From assembly GCF_024701375.2 (NCBI RefSeq), contig NZ_CP113910.1, forward strand, positions 1,860,001 to 1,924,000: a stretch of DNA of 64,000 nucleotides, in the 5' to 3' direction. The stretch is from Streptomyces sp. KMM 9044 (lineage in GTDB: Bacteria; Actinomycetota; Actinomycetes; Streptomycetales; Streptomycetaceae). The first letter of the stretch is position 1; each line of letters starts with the position of its first letter. A program made the translations under genes and the position numbers. Of this stretch, positions 36,891 to 48,321 are shown piece by piece. The notes under the pieces are model-generated. The model saw only the letters and a program-made list of their open reading frames with translations. It had not been told where the DNA came from and ran no database searches.

Positions 36891-37130
36891 TCAGCGGACG
36901 TGGTCCACGTCGACGAGGTCGACCCGGACACCTCGGCCGCCGATGGCGCCCACGACGGTGCGCAGGGCGCGCGCGGTGCGGCCGTTGCGGCCGATCACCT
37001 TGCCGAGGTCGTCCGGGTGGACCCGGACCTCGAGCACACGCCCGCGGCGCAGGTCGCGCGAGGCGACCTGCACATCGTCGGGATGGTCGACGATGCCCTT
37101 CACGAGGTGCTCGAGAGCGTCCTCGAGCAT
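36891..37130 (-). CDS. khpA: KH-domain RNA-binding protein
   Basis: A 79-residue protein consisting of one KH domain with the GxxG loop in VIGRNGRTARALR. It starts MLEDALEHLVKGIVDHPDD. The position directly after rpsP (2-base gap) is conserved. KhpA proteins bind RNA, in some species with KhpB. Confidence 0.93.
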   Translation of the reverse strand: MLEDALEHLVKGIVDHPDDVQVASRDLRRGRVLEVRVHPDDLGKVIGRNGRTARALRTVVGAIGGRGVRVDLVDVDHVR

Positions 37131-37132
37131 GC

Positions 37133-37561
37133 TCAGGCCTCGGTCGACGCAGACGAAGAGGACTCGGCCGGGGCCTCGTCCTTCTTCTCAGCCTTCTTCT
37201 TCTGGGTGATGGCCTCACCCTTGCCCTCGTCCTCGCCGCCGAGCGCCTCGAACGACGGGCGGGCGGACTTCTCGGCCTGCTGCAGCAGCGGAGCCGGGGC
37301 GGGCTCGCCCCTGAACTTCTGCCAGTCACCGGTCTTCTTCAGAATGGCGAGCACGGGCTCGGTCGGCTGGGCGCCGACACCGAGCCAGTACGCCACACGC
37401 TCACCGTCGACCTCGATCACCGACGGGTTGTACGTCGGGTGGTACTTGCCGATCTCCTCGATGGCCCGGCCGTCACGGCGGGTACGGGAGTCGGCGACGA
37501 CGATGCGGTAGTGGGGCGAACGGATCTTGCCCAGACGCTTCAGCTTGATCTTGACTGCCAC
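37133..37561 (-). CDS. rpsP: 30S ribosomal protein S16
   Basis: A 142-residue S16. The first 85 residues are the conserved protein ([38 protein letters not shown]). The rest is a Lys/Glu/Ser/Ala-rich C-terminal tail, usual in Streptomyces. It leads the rpsP-khpA-rimM-trmD-rplS unit; the promoter should lie in the 290 bases upstream. Confidence 0.95.
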   Translation of the reverse strand: MAVKIKLKRLGKIRSPHYRIVVADSRTRRDGRAIEEIGKYHPTYNPSVIEVDGERVAYWLGVGAQPTEPVLAILKKTGDWQKFRGEPAPAPLLQQAEKSARPSFEALGGEDEGKGEAITQKKKAEKKDEAPAESSSSASTEA

Positions 37562-37854
37562 GGGAGTGGGTTCTCCTGGATTTTGACGTGATGGGGCACG
37601 GCGGGACGGCCGCGTGGGGTTGCGGTACCCGAGTGCCCGATGGACGCGTCAGCCGGAGGAGAGAGGGTTCCTGTGCGACTGTCGAGTACAGCTGGCCATT
37701 GTGCCACATCCCACGGGGCGCCCGGGACCTCGGGGGCACTGCAGGTTGTCACACCGGGTGCCGGCGAGGCGGCACGGCTGCCATGGATGCGCGCGCATGG
37801 ACGGCATCCACGCGCCTGACGTGCGTCCGGCACCCACGAGATGCCGGGTTGCTG

Positions 37855-38457
37855 TCAGCTCGCGGCCGCGGCCACCCCCTCGGGGATCCGGAACGGCTTG
37901 CCGCAGCCGCCGCAGACGATGGGGGCCTGCGCCAGGACCGACGGGACGACGCGCACATTGCGGCCGCAGTCGCAGACGGCCTTGACCCGCACACCACCGC
38001 CGGACGAGCCGTGCCGTGCCGCCGGACCACGGAAGCTGCGGGCGGTGTCGCCCGCGGTCGCGGCGGAGTGCGCCTTCAGGGCTCGCTGGAGGCGCTCGGT
38101 CGTCGGACGGTAGCGGCGCTTCGCCTCCGGCGTGAGGGAGACCAGCGAGAAACCGCTGCTGGGATGCGGCTCGTCGGGGTGGTCCAGGCCCAGTTCCTCT
38201 GCGATCGCGAGGAATCTGCGGTTGTGGTAGCGGCCGGCGCGGGAAGTGTCGCGTACACCGCGTGCGGCGGCGACGCCATGGACTGCCTCGTGCAGCAGTC
38301 GCTCGAAGGAGAGCTCGTGACCGCACGCGGACGACGACTCCCCGATCAGGGACTCGGGCGCGGCAAGATCGGGCAGCTCGGGGTGGTACCGCTGAATATC
38401 GGCCCACGCCTGCGCCAGTTCTGCGGCGAGTACAGGTGGTGTCTGTGTCGTGCTCAC
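37855..38457 (-). CDS. HExxH-motif putative metalloprotease-like protein with zinc ribbon
   Basis: A 200-residue protein of unknown function. FERLLHEAVHGVAAARG near residues 50-66 has an HExxH-type metal motif (HEAVH). The C-terminal part has a zinc ribbon (CDCGRN and CGGCGK, about 163-190). This pairing resembles SprT-like proteins but the length and spacing differ. ATG 38457 gives MSTTQTPPVLAAELAQ. It is monocistronic, between rpsP and a long non-coding stretch. Confidence 0.7.
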   Translation of the reverse strand: MSTTQTPPVLAAELAQAWADIQRYHPELPDLAAPESLIGESSSACGHELSFERLLHEAVHGVAAARGVRDTSRAGRYHNRRFLAIAEELGLDHPDEPHPSSGFSLVSLTPEAKRRYRPTTERLQRALKAHSAATAGDTARSFRGPAARHGSSGGGVRVKAVCDCGRNVRVVPSVLAQAPIVCGGCGKPFRIPEGVAAAAS

Positions 38458-39057
38458 GTAATGACAACGAGCCTGGGTGCCCCTGTGTTCCGATTCCGGG
38501 GCATCCCAAATAATTTGCCCTTACCCGTCAGTATGCGCTCATGCGTCCCGACGAGGGCGGGTGCGCTGATCTGCGGAGAAGCCGCGCAGCTCACCTCAAG
38601 GTGGTGCGTAGGCCGACGTATGCGACCCCCCGGCCCGGCGCGTACGCGGCGTCCGCGCGCCGGCGCTCCCGTGGCCCCGAATACACAAGGGGCGTTTCGG
38701 CCGCCCTCGTGACGGAGCGGCCCCGGTTCCCCGGGCGAGTACCACGGTCGCGACGTTACCCCCTTCGCCGCCGGCATCCGACACCGGCCCACCCTCCATC
38801 GCCGCCGCCTGCTCCGAACCCGTCCACGATCACCGTTTTGCGGACCTTGGCCGGAACCACCCCGTCTCCCCCGGATTACCGGAATGTGAATTCTTGCCAC
38901 TGGCACGAGCGCCTCCCAGACCGCCGCCCCTTTCCACTGGACACCCGGGCGAGGGCGGAGTTTCCTGGTATGACGGGGGTGGTACGAGCGCGCCGCGCGG
39001 GGGCGAGGCGATCGATCGGGCGGCGCGGGAACTCTCGGCTGATCGGAGCGCTTACCT
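38458..39057. other. 600-base intergenic region
   Basis: No convincing gene. Near 38506-38530 there is an AT-rich tract (CATCCCAAATAATTTGCCC) that could be a promoter for the HExxH gene on the minus strand. The ORFs here are Arg/Pro-rich and have no protein pattern. No repeat or strong hairpin was recognised. The region upstream of 39058 must hold the methyltransferase promoter. Confidence 0.45.
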
Positions 39058-39920
39058 ATGACACCCACGCTCGTGCGGCAGCACCTTCCTCGCACGGGGC
39101 ACGGCCCTCGCGTGGACCGGCAGGCGTGCGCGTGACTGGTCCGAGATACAGGAAAGGATGCTCGTACCGCTCTACGAGGCCGTCTACGAGCGATGGGACG
39201 TGGGCTCCGGGACACGGCTGCTCGGCCTCGGCTGCGGTGCGGGGCTCGCCCTGCTGAGGGCGGCCTCCCGGGGCGCCTCGGTCACCGGCGTCGACACCTC
39301 GCCGGACCGGCTGGCCCTCGCACGCGAGCGACTGCTGTCCGCCGGGCGGGACGCACATACGCGCGCGGACGCCCGGATCGTGAACGGCTCCCCCGGGGAC
39401 ACGGCCGGCACGGGCACGGCGGGCGGGGGCGGCCCCGCCTACACCGTGGTGACCGCCTTCGAACCGATTGGATGCCTGGCGGGCGACACGGACGGGCTGA
39501 GCGGACAGCTCGCCGAGGTGGTTCCGCTCGCCGGTCACGGAGCGGCCGTGGTGCTCGCCGGCTGGGGCCCGCCGGAGCGCTGCGCCACGGCGTCCGTGCT
39601 CCGGGTGGCCACCCGGCTGGCGGAGCCACTGCACGGTACGGGCACCTGGCGCCCCGCGCACCGCGACGACCTGGAGGACGTCGCCCGGCGGGCGGGCCTG
39701 AGGCCGGACGGCTCGGGGCGGGTGGCCTGCCCCTTCGGATACGCCGACGTGGACAGCGCCGTACGGGGCCTGCTGTCGACCGGGCTGTTCGACCCGGCGG
39801 TCACGGCGACGGACCGGGTACAGGTGGACAGGGAACTCACCGAGGCACTGCATCCGTACGAGCGGCAGGACAGGACCGTGTGGATGCCGAACGTCTTCCG
39901 GTACCTGATCGCCCCCCTGA
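39058..39920 (+). pseudogene. Class I SAM-dependent methyltransferase, frameshifted twice
   Basis: ATG 39058 opens MTPTLVRQHLPRTGHGPRVD, a plausible N-terminus, but the frame stops at 39133. The continuation RARDWSEIQERMLVPLYEAV lies in the next frame (from about 39125), so one base is extra near 39124. The rest is intact: LLGLGCGAGLALLRAASRGA is the SAM-binding motif and VTGVDTSPDRLALARERL the second motif. At the other end the frame misses a stop: six C at 39912-39917 put TGA out of frame, whereas five would end the gene at GCC CCC TGA, giving FRYLIAP. As written the ORF runs antisense into ffh. Substrate unknown. Confidence 0.7.
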
Positions 39921-39953
39921 CCCACGGCTCCGCTCACCCGACGCCGACACGGG

Positions 39954-39985
39954 ACGGGGGCGCCCCCGGCAAGGGAGGCCCCCGT
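39954..39985. terminator. Hairpin between the methyltransferase and ffh
   Basis: ACGGGGGC pairs with GCCCCCGT across 16 bases. It lies between the two converging genes and supports an end for the methyltransferase near 39920. Confidence 0.55.
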
Positions 39986-40017
39986 GACACAGCCGGCCGA
40001 ACGGATCGAACCGCTCG

Positions 40018-41568
40018 TCAGCCCATGAACTTCTTGAACTCGTCCGGCAGTTCGAAGTCCTTGCCGCCCTGCTGCGGCAGCCCGAAGGCGTTGCTCCCCC
40101 CGGCCGCTGCGGCACGGCGCTGGGCCTCCTCTTCCTCCTGCTGCTTGCGCTTCATCGGGTTGCCGGAGCGCTGCTTGCCCTTGGCCTGCTTCTGCTTCTT
40201 CTTCGTCCGGCCGGGACCGCCGCCCGTGCCAGGCGTCCCGGGCATCCCCGGCATGCCACCGCCCTGGGCCATGCGGGACATCATCTTGCGGGCCTCGAAG
40301 AACCGCTCCACAAGGGACTTCACCGCGCTGACCTCGACGCCGGAGCCCTTGGCGATACGGGCGCGGCGGGAGCCGTTGATGATCGAGGCGTCCTGGCGCT
40401 CGGCCGGGGTCATCGACTTGATGATCGCGGCCGTACGGTCGACGTCCCGCTCGTCGAGGTTGTTGATCTGGTCCTTGATCTGCCCCATGCCGGGCAGCAT
40501 GCCGAGCAGCTTGGAGATGCTGCCCATCTTCCTGACCTGCTCCATCTGGGCCAGGAAGTCGTCCAGGGTGAAGTCCTGGCCCTTCTTCGACGCCAGCTTG
40601 GAGGCCATCTTCTCGGCCTCGTCCTGGCTGAACGTCTTCTCCGCCTGCTCGATCAGGGTGAGCAGGTCACCCATGTCGAGGATGCGGGAGGCCATCCGGT
40701 CGGGGTGGAAGGCGTCGAACTCGTCGAGCTTCTCACCGTTCGACGCGAACATGATCGGCTTGCCGGTCACCGAGGCGATCGACAGGGCCGCACCACCGCG
40801 GGCGTCACCGTCCAGCTTGGAGAGCACCACACCGTCGAAGCCGACGCCGTCACGGAAGGCTTCGGCGGTGTTGACGGCGTCCTGGCCGATCATCGCGTCG
40901 ACGACGAACAGGATTTCATCAGGATGAACGACGTCCCTGATGTCCGCGGCCTGCCGCATCATCTCCTGGTCGATGCCCAGGCGGCCGGCGGTGTCCACGA
41001 CGACGATGTCGTGGACCTTGGACCTGGCGAACTCGATGGAGTCCCTGGCGACCTCGACCGGGTCACCGACGCCGTTGCCCGGCTCGGGCGCGTAGACGGC
41101 GACGCCGGCGCGCTCGGCGACGACGCTGAGCTGGTTGACGGCGTTGGGGCGCTGGAGGTCACAGGCGACCAGGAGCGGCGAGTGGCCCTGTTCCTTGAGC
41201 CAGTGGCCGAGCTTGCCCGCGAGGGTGGTCTTGCCGGCACCCTGCAGACCGGCGAGCATGATCACGGTCGGCGGCTGCTTGGCGAACCGCAGACGACGGG
41301 TCTCGCCGCCGAGAATAGAGGTCAGTTCGTCATTGACGATCTTGACGAACTGTTGTGCGGGGTTGAGGGCCTTGGAGACCTCGGCGCCGAGCGCCCGCTC
41401 CTTGACGCTCCTGATGAACGCCCGGACGACCGGCAGGGCCACGTCCGCCTCGAGGAGGGCGATACGGATGTCGCGCGCCGTGGCGTCGATGTCCGCTTCG
41501 CTCAGCCGGCCTTTTCCGCGGAGGTTTTTGAAGGTCAGGCTGAGGCGGTCGGAGAGAGTATCGAACAC
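40018..41568 (-). CDS. ffh: Signal recognition particle protein Ffh
   Basis: A 516-residue SRP54-type GTPase. The NG domain has LAGLQGAGKTTLAGKLG, DTAGRLGIDQEMM and LSKLDGDARGGAALSIA. The Met-rich M domain (residues 330-440) binds signal peptides and 4.5S RNA. The last 75 residues are basic and disordered. GTG 41568 gives the conserved start FDTLSDRLSLTFKNLRGKGRL, preceded by GAGGACC. ftsY is in the same window at 49098. Confidence 0.94.
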   Translation of the reverse strand: MFDTLSDRLSLTFKNLRGKGRLSEADIDATARDIRIALLEADVALPVVRAFIRSVKERALGAEVSKALNPAQQFVKIVNDELTSILGGETRRLRFAKQPPTVIMLAGLQGAGKTTLAGKLGHWLKEQGHSPLLVACDLQRPNAVNQLSVVAERAGVAVYAPEPGNGVGDPVEVARDSIEFARSKVHDIVVVDTAGRLGIDQEMMRQAADIRDVVHPDEILFVVDAMIGQDAVNTAEAFRDGVGFDGVVLSKLDGDARGGAALSIASVTGKPIMFASNGEKLDEFDAFHPDRMASRILDMGDLLTLIEQAEKTFSQDEAEKMASKLASKKGQDFTLDDFLAQMEQVRKMGSISKLLGMLPGMGQIKDQINNLDERDVDRTAAIIKSMTPAERQDASIINGSRRARIAKGSGVEVSAVKSLVERFFEARKMMSRMAQGGGMPGMPGTPGTGGGPGRTKKKQKQAKGKQRSGNPMKRKQQEEEEAQRRAAAAGGSNAFGLPQQGGKDFELPDEFKKFMG

Positions 41569-41671
41569 GGCGGCGTCGGTCCTCGGAGTCGGGGGCGGAG
41601 CTGGGCTGCCCTCCAGGGTATCCGGCCCGGCAAGCAAATCGCCCCCGCCCGCTGCAGTCAGTGGACGAGGA

Positions 41672-41758
41672 CGGATTCCCGTGTCGGCGGGGAGCAGTCG
41701 GACACACTCTCCGAACGGTCGTCGGTCGCCGGATCACCCCCGCGTCAGCGGGGAGCGC
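41672..41758. CRISPR. CRISPR-like two-repeat module (candidate), no cas genes
   Basis: A 29-bp unit at 41730-41758 reads CGGATCACCCCCGC, loop GTCA, then GCGGGGAGCGC. A 26-bp variant at 41672-41697 (CGGATTCCCGTGTCGGCGGG then GAGCAG) precedes it. The intervening 32 bases (41698-41729) look like one spacer. The reverse complement starts GCGCTCCCCGC and ends CGGGGGTGATCCG, similar to type I-E repeats as I recall them. It lies between ffh and glnD. No cas genes are visible. It mirrors the module at 19278 in length and spacing. Confidence 0.42.
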
Positions 41759-41788
41759 ATCCGGTGAACGCGTGACACGGCCGAAAGG

Positions 41789-44260
41789 TCACGCCCGCAA
41801 AATCTCCTCCAGCTTCCCCGCGAGCGCTTCCGCCTCTCCACCCGGCAATGGCACACCCAGCGCTTGCGTCACGTAGAAGGCGTCGACCGCGTTCGCACCC
41901 AGCGTGCTCGCATGCGCGCTCCGCACCCGCACCCCCGCGTCCTCCAGTGCCCGCCCGATCCGGAACAGCAGCCCCGGTGCGTCCTGCGCGCGGACCTCGA
42001 TCACCGTGGCCAGGCGGGACGCGGTCGGGGCGACCGTCACCCGGGCCGGGGGCGGGACCACACCCCGGCGGCGCGGGTAGGCGGCGTCGCGTTCGGCGAG
42101 GCGGCCGGCGATGTTCAGGGTGCCGTCCAGGGCGCGGACGAGGTCGGCGCGCAGGCGGGTGGCCTGGGGCAGCGAGCCGTACTCTGCGGCGACCCGCCAG
42201 TCGAGCAGCAGGACGGAGCCCTCGACGCCCTCCGGCAGGTCGAGGGTGCGCAGTTCGGCGGTGCGGACGGTCAGACGGTGCAGCGCCAGCACCCCGGCGA
42301 CCGCGGGGAGCACGCCCGCCTGGTCGGGTACGGCGATCAGCAGCTCCACGCCGAGGGGTTCCGGCTCGCCCGCCCGCTCCGGTCCTGCCGGTGTTTCCGT
42401 TGACGGCCCGGCCGGCGGTTCGGTCTGGGCGCGCAGGGACAGTACCGGGCCGCCGGTGGCGACCGCCTCCAGGGCGAGCCGTTCCTGTTCGGCGGTGGGT
42501 GCGGCGGTCCCGGGTTCTTCCAGCGGTTCCCCGGCGAAAAGCGCCGAGACGCGTCTGACCAGGTCGGCGACGAGTGAGGCGCGCCAGGACGACCAGGCCG
42601 CCGGTCCGGTGGCCAGCGCGTCCGCCTCGGTCAGGGCGTGCAGCAGTTCCAGGGTGCCCTGGGTGCCGACCGCGTCGGCGACCGCGCGCACCGTGGCCGG
42701 GTCGTCGAGGTCGCGGCGGGTTGCCGTCTCGACGAGCAGCAGGTGGTGGCGTACGAGGGTGGCGAGGACGCCCGCGTCGGCGCGGTCGAAGCCGATCCGC
42801 GCGGCCATGTCCGAGGCGATGGTCTCGCCGGCCACGGAGTGGTCGCCGGGCCAGCCCTTGCCGATGTCGTGCAGCAGCGCGGCGACCAGGAGCAGGTCGG
42901 GGCGGTGCACGCGCCGGGTGAAGGCGGAGGCGCGGACCGCCGTTTCGATGAGGTGCCGGTCGACGGTCCACAGGTGCACGGCGTTGCGCTGCGGGCGGCA
43001 GCGGACCCGCTCCCAGTCCGGCAGCAGCCGTGTGATCAGGCCTTCCGCCTCCAGTGCTTCCCAGACGTCGACGGTGGGGCGGCCGGAGCCGAGCAGGGTC
43101 ACCAGCTGTTCGCGGGCCTCGGCGGGCCAGGGGGTGGGCAGCGGATGCACGGTGGCGGCGAGGCGCCGGACGGCGTGGAGCGACAGCGGGAGCCCCGCCT
43201 GTGCTGCGGCGGCCGCGGCTCGCAGGGGGAGCCCGGGGTCGCGTTCGGGACGGGCGGCGCGGGCGAGGACCGCCTCGCCGTCCTGCTCGACGACGCCCTC
43301 GGCGAGCGGCGAGCGCTCGGCGTTCTGCTTTCCGCCGCCGAGCATGGCGCGCAGCCGCGGTCGCACGGCCCGGGAGCGCAGGACCCGGCCGACTTCGCGC
43401 CAGGTGACGTCGCCGGCGTACGCGATGCCCCGGGCGGCCTCGTACACCTGACGCAGCAGGGTGTCGGCGTCGAGCAGGCCGAGTTCGTCGGCGACCTGGT
43501 CCTGTTCCTGGAGGGCGAGCCGGTCGGTGGCGCGGCCGGTCGTCAGATGCAGTGCGTCCCGTACGTCGAGGAGCCGGCGGCGGGCGTCGGCGAGGCCTTC
43601 GCGCGGGGCGTCGGCGAGCCAGGAGGCGGCGACGGCGCGGAGGACGGTGGCGTCGCGCAGCCCGCCGCGGGCCTCCTTGAGGTCGGGTTCCAGGAGGTAC
43701 TGCAGCTCACCGTGGCGTTCGGCGCGTTCGGCGCAGAGTTCCTGGAGTTCGGGGAGGCGTTGGGGTGCCTGGTTGCGCCAGTCGGCCAGGAGGGTGGTGC
43801 GCAGGGCGGCGGTGAGGCCGAGGTCTCCGGCGATGTGCCGGGCGTCCAGGAGGCCCAGCTGGACCCTGAGGTCCTCGCCGGCGGTGCGGCGGGCCTCGGC
43901 CGGGGTGCGTACGGAGTGGTCGAGGGCGATGCCGAGGTCCCAGACGGGGTACCAGAGCCGGTCGGCGAGGGCGGCGACGGCCTTGGGGTCGCTGCCGTCG
44001 TGCAGCAGGAGCAGGTCGAGGTCGCTGCGCGGGGACAGTTCGCCGCGCCCGTAGCCGCCGACCGCGATCAGGGAGGCACCGCGCAGTTGTCCGGTGCCCG
44101 CGGTGAACAGCGCGGTGAGCCAGTCGTCCGTGAGCCGGGCGAGGGCGGCACGGCGCGGCGGCCCGGACTGCGTCCCCTCGGTGAGGAGGCGCAGCCGGGC
44201 CGCCGCGTAGCCGCTGGGTCCCGAGTCCTGTGTCTCGTTGTGCGTGTCGGTGCTCGTCAC
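41789..44260 (-). CDS. glnD: [Protein-PII] uridylyl/adenylyltransferase GlnD
   Basis: An 823-residue nitrogen-sensing enzyme. The nucleotidyltransferase motif GGYGRGELSPRSDLDLLLL lies near residues 67-86. The HD domain appears in LLVAALLHDIGKGWPGDHS. Two C-terminal ACT domains end with AVDAFYVTQ. In Streptomyces GlnD is reported to adenylylate GlnK. GTG 44260 follows AGGAG. It is the third gene of amtB-glnK-glnD, 28 bases after glnK. Confidence 0.93.
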   Translation of the reverse strand: MTSTDTHNETQDSGPSGYAAARLRLLTEGTQSGPPRRAALARLTDDWLTALFTAGTGQLRGASLIAVGGYGRGELSPRSDLDLLLLHDGSDPKAVAALADRLWYPVWDLGIALDHSVRTPAEARRTAGEDLRVQLGLLDARHIAGDLGLTAALRTTLLADWRNQAPQRLPELQELCAERAERHGELQYLLEPDLKEARGGLRDATVLRAVAASWLADAPREGLADARRRLLDVRDALHLTTGRATDRLALQEQDQVADELGLLDADTLLRQVYEAARGIAYAGDVTWREVGRVLRSRAVRPRLRAMLGGGKQNAERSPLAEGVVEQDGEAVLARAARPERDPGLPLRAAAAAAQAGLPLSLHAVRRLAATVHPLPTPWPAEAREQLVTLLGSGRPTVDVWEALEAEGLITRLLPDWERVRCRPQRNAVHLWTVDRHLIETAVRASAFTRRVHRPDLLLVAALLHDIGKGWPGDHSVAGETIASDMAARIGFDRADAGVLATLVRHHLLLVETATRRDLDDPATVRAVADAVGTQGTLELLHALTEADALATGPAAWSSWRASLVADLVRRVSALFAGEPLEEPGTAAPTAEQERLALEAVATGGPVLSLRAQTEPPAGPSTETPAGPERAGEPEPLGVELLIAVPDQAGVLPAVAGVLALHRLTVRTAELRTLDLPEGVEGSVLLLDWRVAAEYGSLPQATRLRADLVRALDGTLNIAGRLAERDAAYPRRRGVVPPPARVTVAPTASRLATVIEVRAQDAPGLLFRIGRALEDAGVRVRSAHASTLGANAVDAFYVTQALGVPLPGGEAEALAGKLEEILRA

Positions 44261-44288
44261 CCGGCGACTCCTGTTCCGTCGGTGTTCC

Positions 44289-46119
<1,831 letters not shown>

Positions 46120-46383
46120 ACGTCGATGAACTGCCGGATCCGGGATGTGTCGATCGTTATCGTGGCGCAACCTTCGCCACAGGACACCGCAACCACCGGT
46201 TGAGCAACCACGACGACGAGCAGCACAGCCGCGAGAGCGGCGCCGGCTCAGGCGCAGAAAACAGAACCGGCCGCGGCGGGCCTTCCGATGACCTGGCACG
46301 GGGGAGCCGAGTCGGGCAGTTCGGGAGGGCCGGCCGCGGCCGGGGCTCTGGGTTTTCCCGGGGGTCTGCGGGATTCCCGGGCG

Positions 46384-47877
46384 TCAGACCGCTTCGGTGG
46401 TCTCCGGCAGTTCGATGGCGAGCCGCTCGGTGAGGTCGACGACCTCGGCCCGGTCACCGAAGTCGCGGACGGCCGTGGCGACCGTCTTTCGGATACGAGT
46501 GCTGACGCGCTCGGAGCGGACCTTCTTGGCTGCCTTGATGGCGTCGGTGGCGAAAACCGCTCCCTGCTCGGGCTCGCGCTGGAGCAGGTGGACGGTGGCC
46601 ATGCCGATCAGGTTGAGGGCGTACGACCGCTGGTGCCGGTCGGCCTCCGCGGCGAACAGTTCGACGGCCCGTTGCATCAGCGGCTCGGCGAGCGAGGCGT
46701 ACGTGGGACTGCGGCCCGCCACGTAGGCGAGGTCGCGGAAGGAGTGGGAGTTCTCGCCGTACAGCTCGGCCTCGGAGAAGAACCGGATCCAGTCGGGGTC
46801 CGGCTCGTCCCACTCGTCGACCTCGGCGAAGGTGTCCTCGGCCATCCTGACCGCGCGCTTGCACCGGCCGGGCTGGCCCATGTTGGCGAAGGCACGGGCC
46901 TCCATCGCATACAGCATCGACTGGGTGCGGGGGCTCGCGCAGTCGCGGCTGCCGTACTGCGCGAGATGGATGAGCTCCAGGGCGTCCTCGGGCCGGCCGA
47001 GGTGGATCATCTGACGGCTCAGATTCGACAGGATGTACGAGCCGAGCGGTCGGTCCCCGGCCTCCTTCGCCGCGTGCAGGGCGAGGACGTGGTACTTCTG
47101 CGCGGTGGGCTGCAGTCCGACGTCGTACGACATCCAGCCGGCCAGTTCGGCGAGCTCGGCGGCGACCTTGAACAGGCGCCGCCGGACCGGGTCGGGCTGG
47201 GGCTCCTGGAGCAGGTCCGTCACCTCGTGGAGCTGCCCGACGACCGCCTTGCGGCGCAGGCCGCCGCCGCACTGGGCGTCCCACTGCCTGAACATCACGG
47301 TGGTGGTCTCCAGCAGGTCCAGCTCCGGCTGGGACAGCCGGCCGCGCGCGCAGCCGGCGGAGACCGGCTCGGGCTCCGGGAGGGACTGCGCCGCGGCCGG
47401 CGAGGGGACGAGCCAGCGCTGCATGGGCTCGATGAGGGACGGGCCCGCGGAGAGCGCCAGCGAACCCCCGAGGAAACCGCGCCGCGCGAGCATCAGGTCG
47501 CTGCGCGAGAACTCGCCGAGCAGGGCCACGGTCTGCGGACCCGTCCAGGGCAGGTCGACGCCGGTGGCGGAGGGCGAGGGCCGGGTGGCGCGCAGGCCCA
47601 GATCCTCGGCGGGCACGACGACGCCGAAGCGCTCGGAGAACAGCTCGGAGAGGATCCGGGGGATGGGCTCGCGCGGATTCTCGCCGTCCAGCCAGCGGCG
47701 CACGCGTGAGGTGTCGGTGGAGATGTGGTTGGCGCCCAGCCGACGGGCTCTGCGGTTGACCTGGCGGGCGAGCTCGCCCTTGGACCAGCCGCTGCGGACG
47801 AACCACGAGGCGAGCAGCTCGTTCGGACGCTTCTGATTGCTCACAGCGTTCGTACCGCCACCGCCGTTGCCGCTCAC
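46384..47877 (-). CDS. nsdA: NsdA-type developmental/antibiotic regulator
   Basis: A 497-residue protein beginning MSGNGGGGTNAVSNQKRPNE. An N-terminal helix-turn-helix-like part (FVRSGWSKGELARQVNRRAR) is followed by TPR-like helices from about residue 190 (ELAGWMSYDVGLQPTAQKYH, QMIHLGRPEDALELIHLAQ). It matches the family of S. coelicolor NsdA, reported as a negative regulator of sporulation and actinorhodin production, and the amtB neighbour agrees. ATG 47877 is the start. Confidence 0.88.
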   Translation of the reverse strand: MSGNGGGGTNAVSNQKRPNELLASWFVRSGWSKGELARQVNRRARRLGANHISTDTSRVRRWLDGENPREPIPRILSELFSERFGVVVPAEDLGLRATRPSPSATGVDLPWTGPQTVALLGEFSRSDLMLARRGFLGGSLALSAGPSLIEPMQRWLVPSPAAAQSLPEPEPVSAGCARGRLSQPELDLLETTTVMFRQWDAQCGGGLRRKAVVGQLHEVTDLLQEPQPDPVRRRLFKVAAELAELAGWMSYDVGLQPTAQKYHVLALHAAKEAGDRPLGSYILSNLSRQMIHLGRPEDALELIHLAQYGSRDCASPRTQSMLYAMEARAFANMGQPGRCKRAVRMAEDTFAEVDEWDEPDPDWIRFFSEAELYGENSHSFRDLAYVAGRSPTYASLAEPLMQRAVELFAAEADRHQRSYALNLIGMATVHLLQREPEQGAVFATDAIKAAKKVRSERVSTRIRKTVATAVRDFGDRAEVVDLTERLAIELPETTEAV

Positions 47878-48321
47878 TGGAACGCCCCCCTCCCTGAAAA
47901 CCAGTTGCCGCTGAGTGCGCCAAGCCCTGTCGGAATGCCGGTTGCCGGGACCGCCGTCCGGCGGTCCTCACCCTTCGAACGGAATGCCGAGTTGCCTCCG
48001 GCATACCCATAGGCACATGTGCCCCGAAGGACCGTGCACACAAAGTAGCCCCACGATCACCCGTCCAGCCATGGCGAACCCGGGATCGCCACCATTCGCC
48101 ACCCCATCGAATGAATTCACGGTGGCCGACCCGCGCTTCACTTGACATGTGACAGCCAAAAGTGGTGCGGCGACACACTCGGGGGCGCGCGCCATTGCGC
48201 ACACCACCCCGGGCGCTTCCAAGCGCCGACCGGACAAGGGCGCACCGGAAAGCCGAGACACAGAGGGTCACGCATCGCTCCCGCTGCGTAACCGACGGCG
48301 CGTCGGACCCGTTGGAGGGGC
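47878..48321. other. Divergent intergenic region between nsdA and the primase-like gene
   Basis: 444 bases, no convincing gene. A TTGACA at 48142-48147 faces the plus strand, but no matching -10 was found at the right spacing. The nsdA promoter must lie here. A small in-frame ATCCGTGACATCCGTGAC duplication begins the downstream gene. Confidence 0.5.

Noticed and set aside
38454..39257. ORFs on both strands in the intergenic stretch before the methyltransferase
   Set aside because: Arg/Pro-rich with no conserved pattern and no ribosome site; the region is better read as non-coding.
48142..48170. TTGACA promoter for the primase-like gene
   Set aside because: No -10 element is found at a suitable spacing, so only the hexamer itself is supported.
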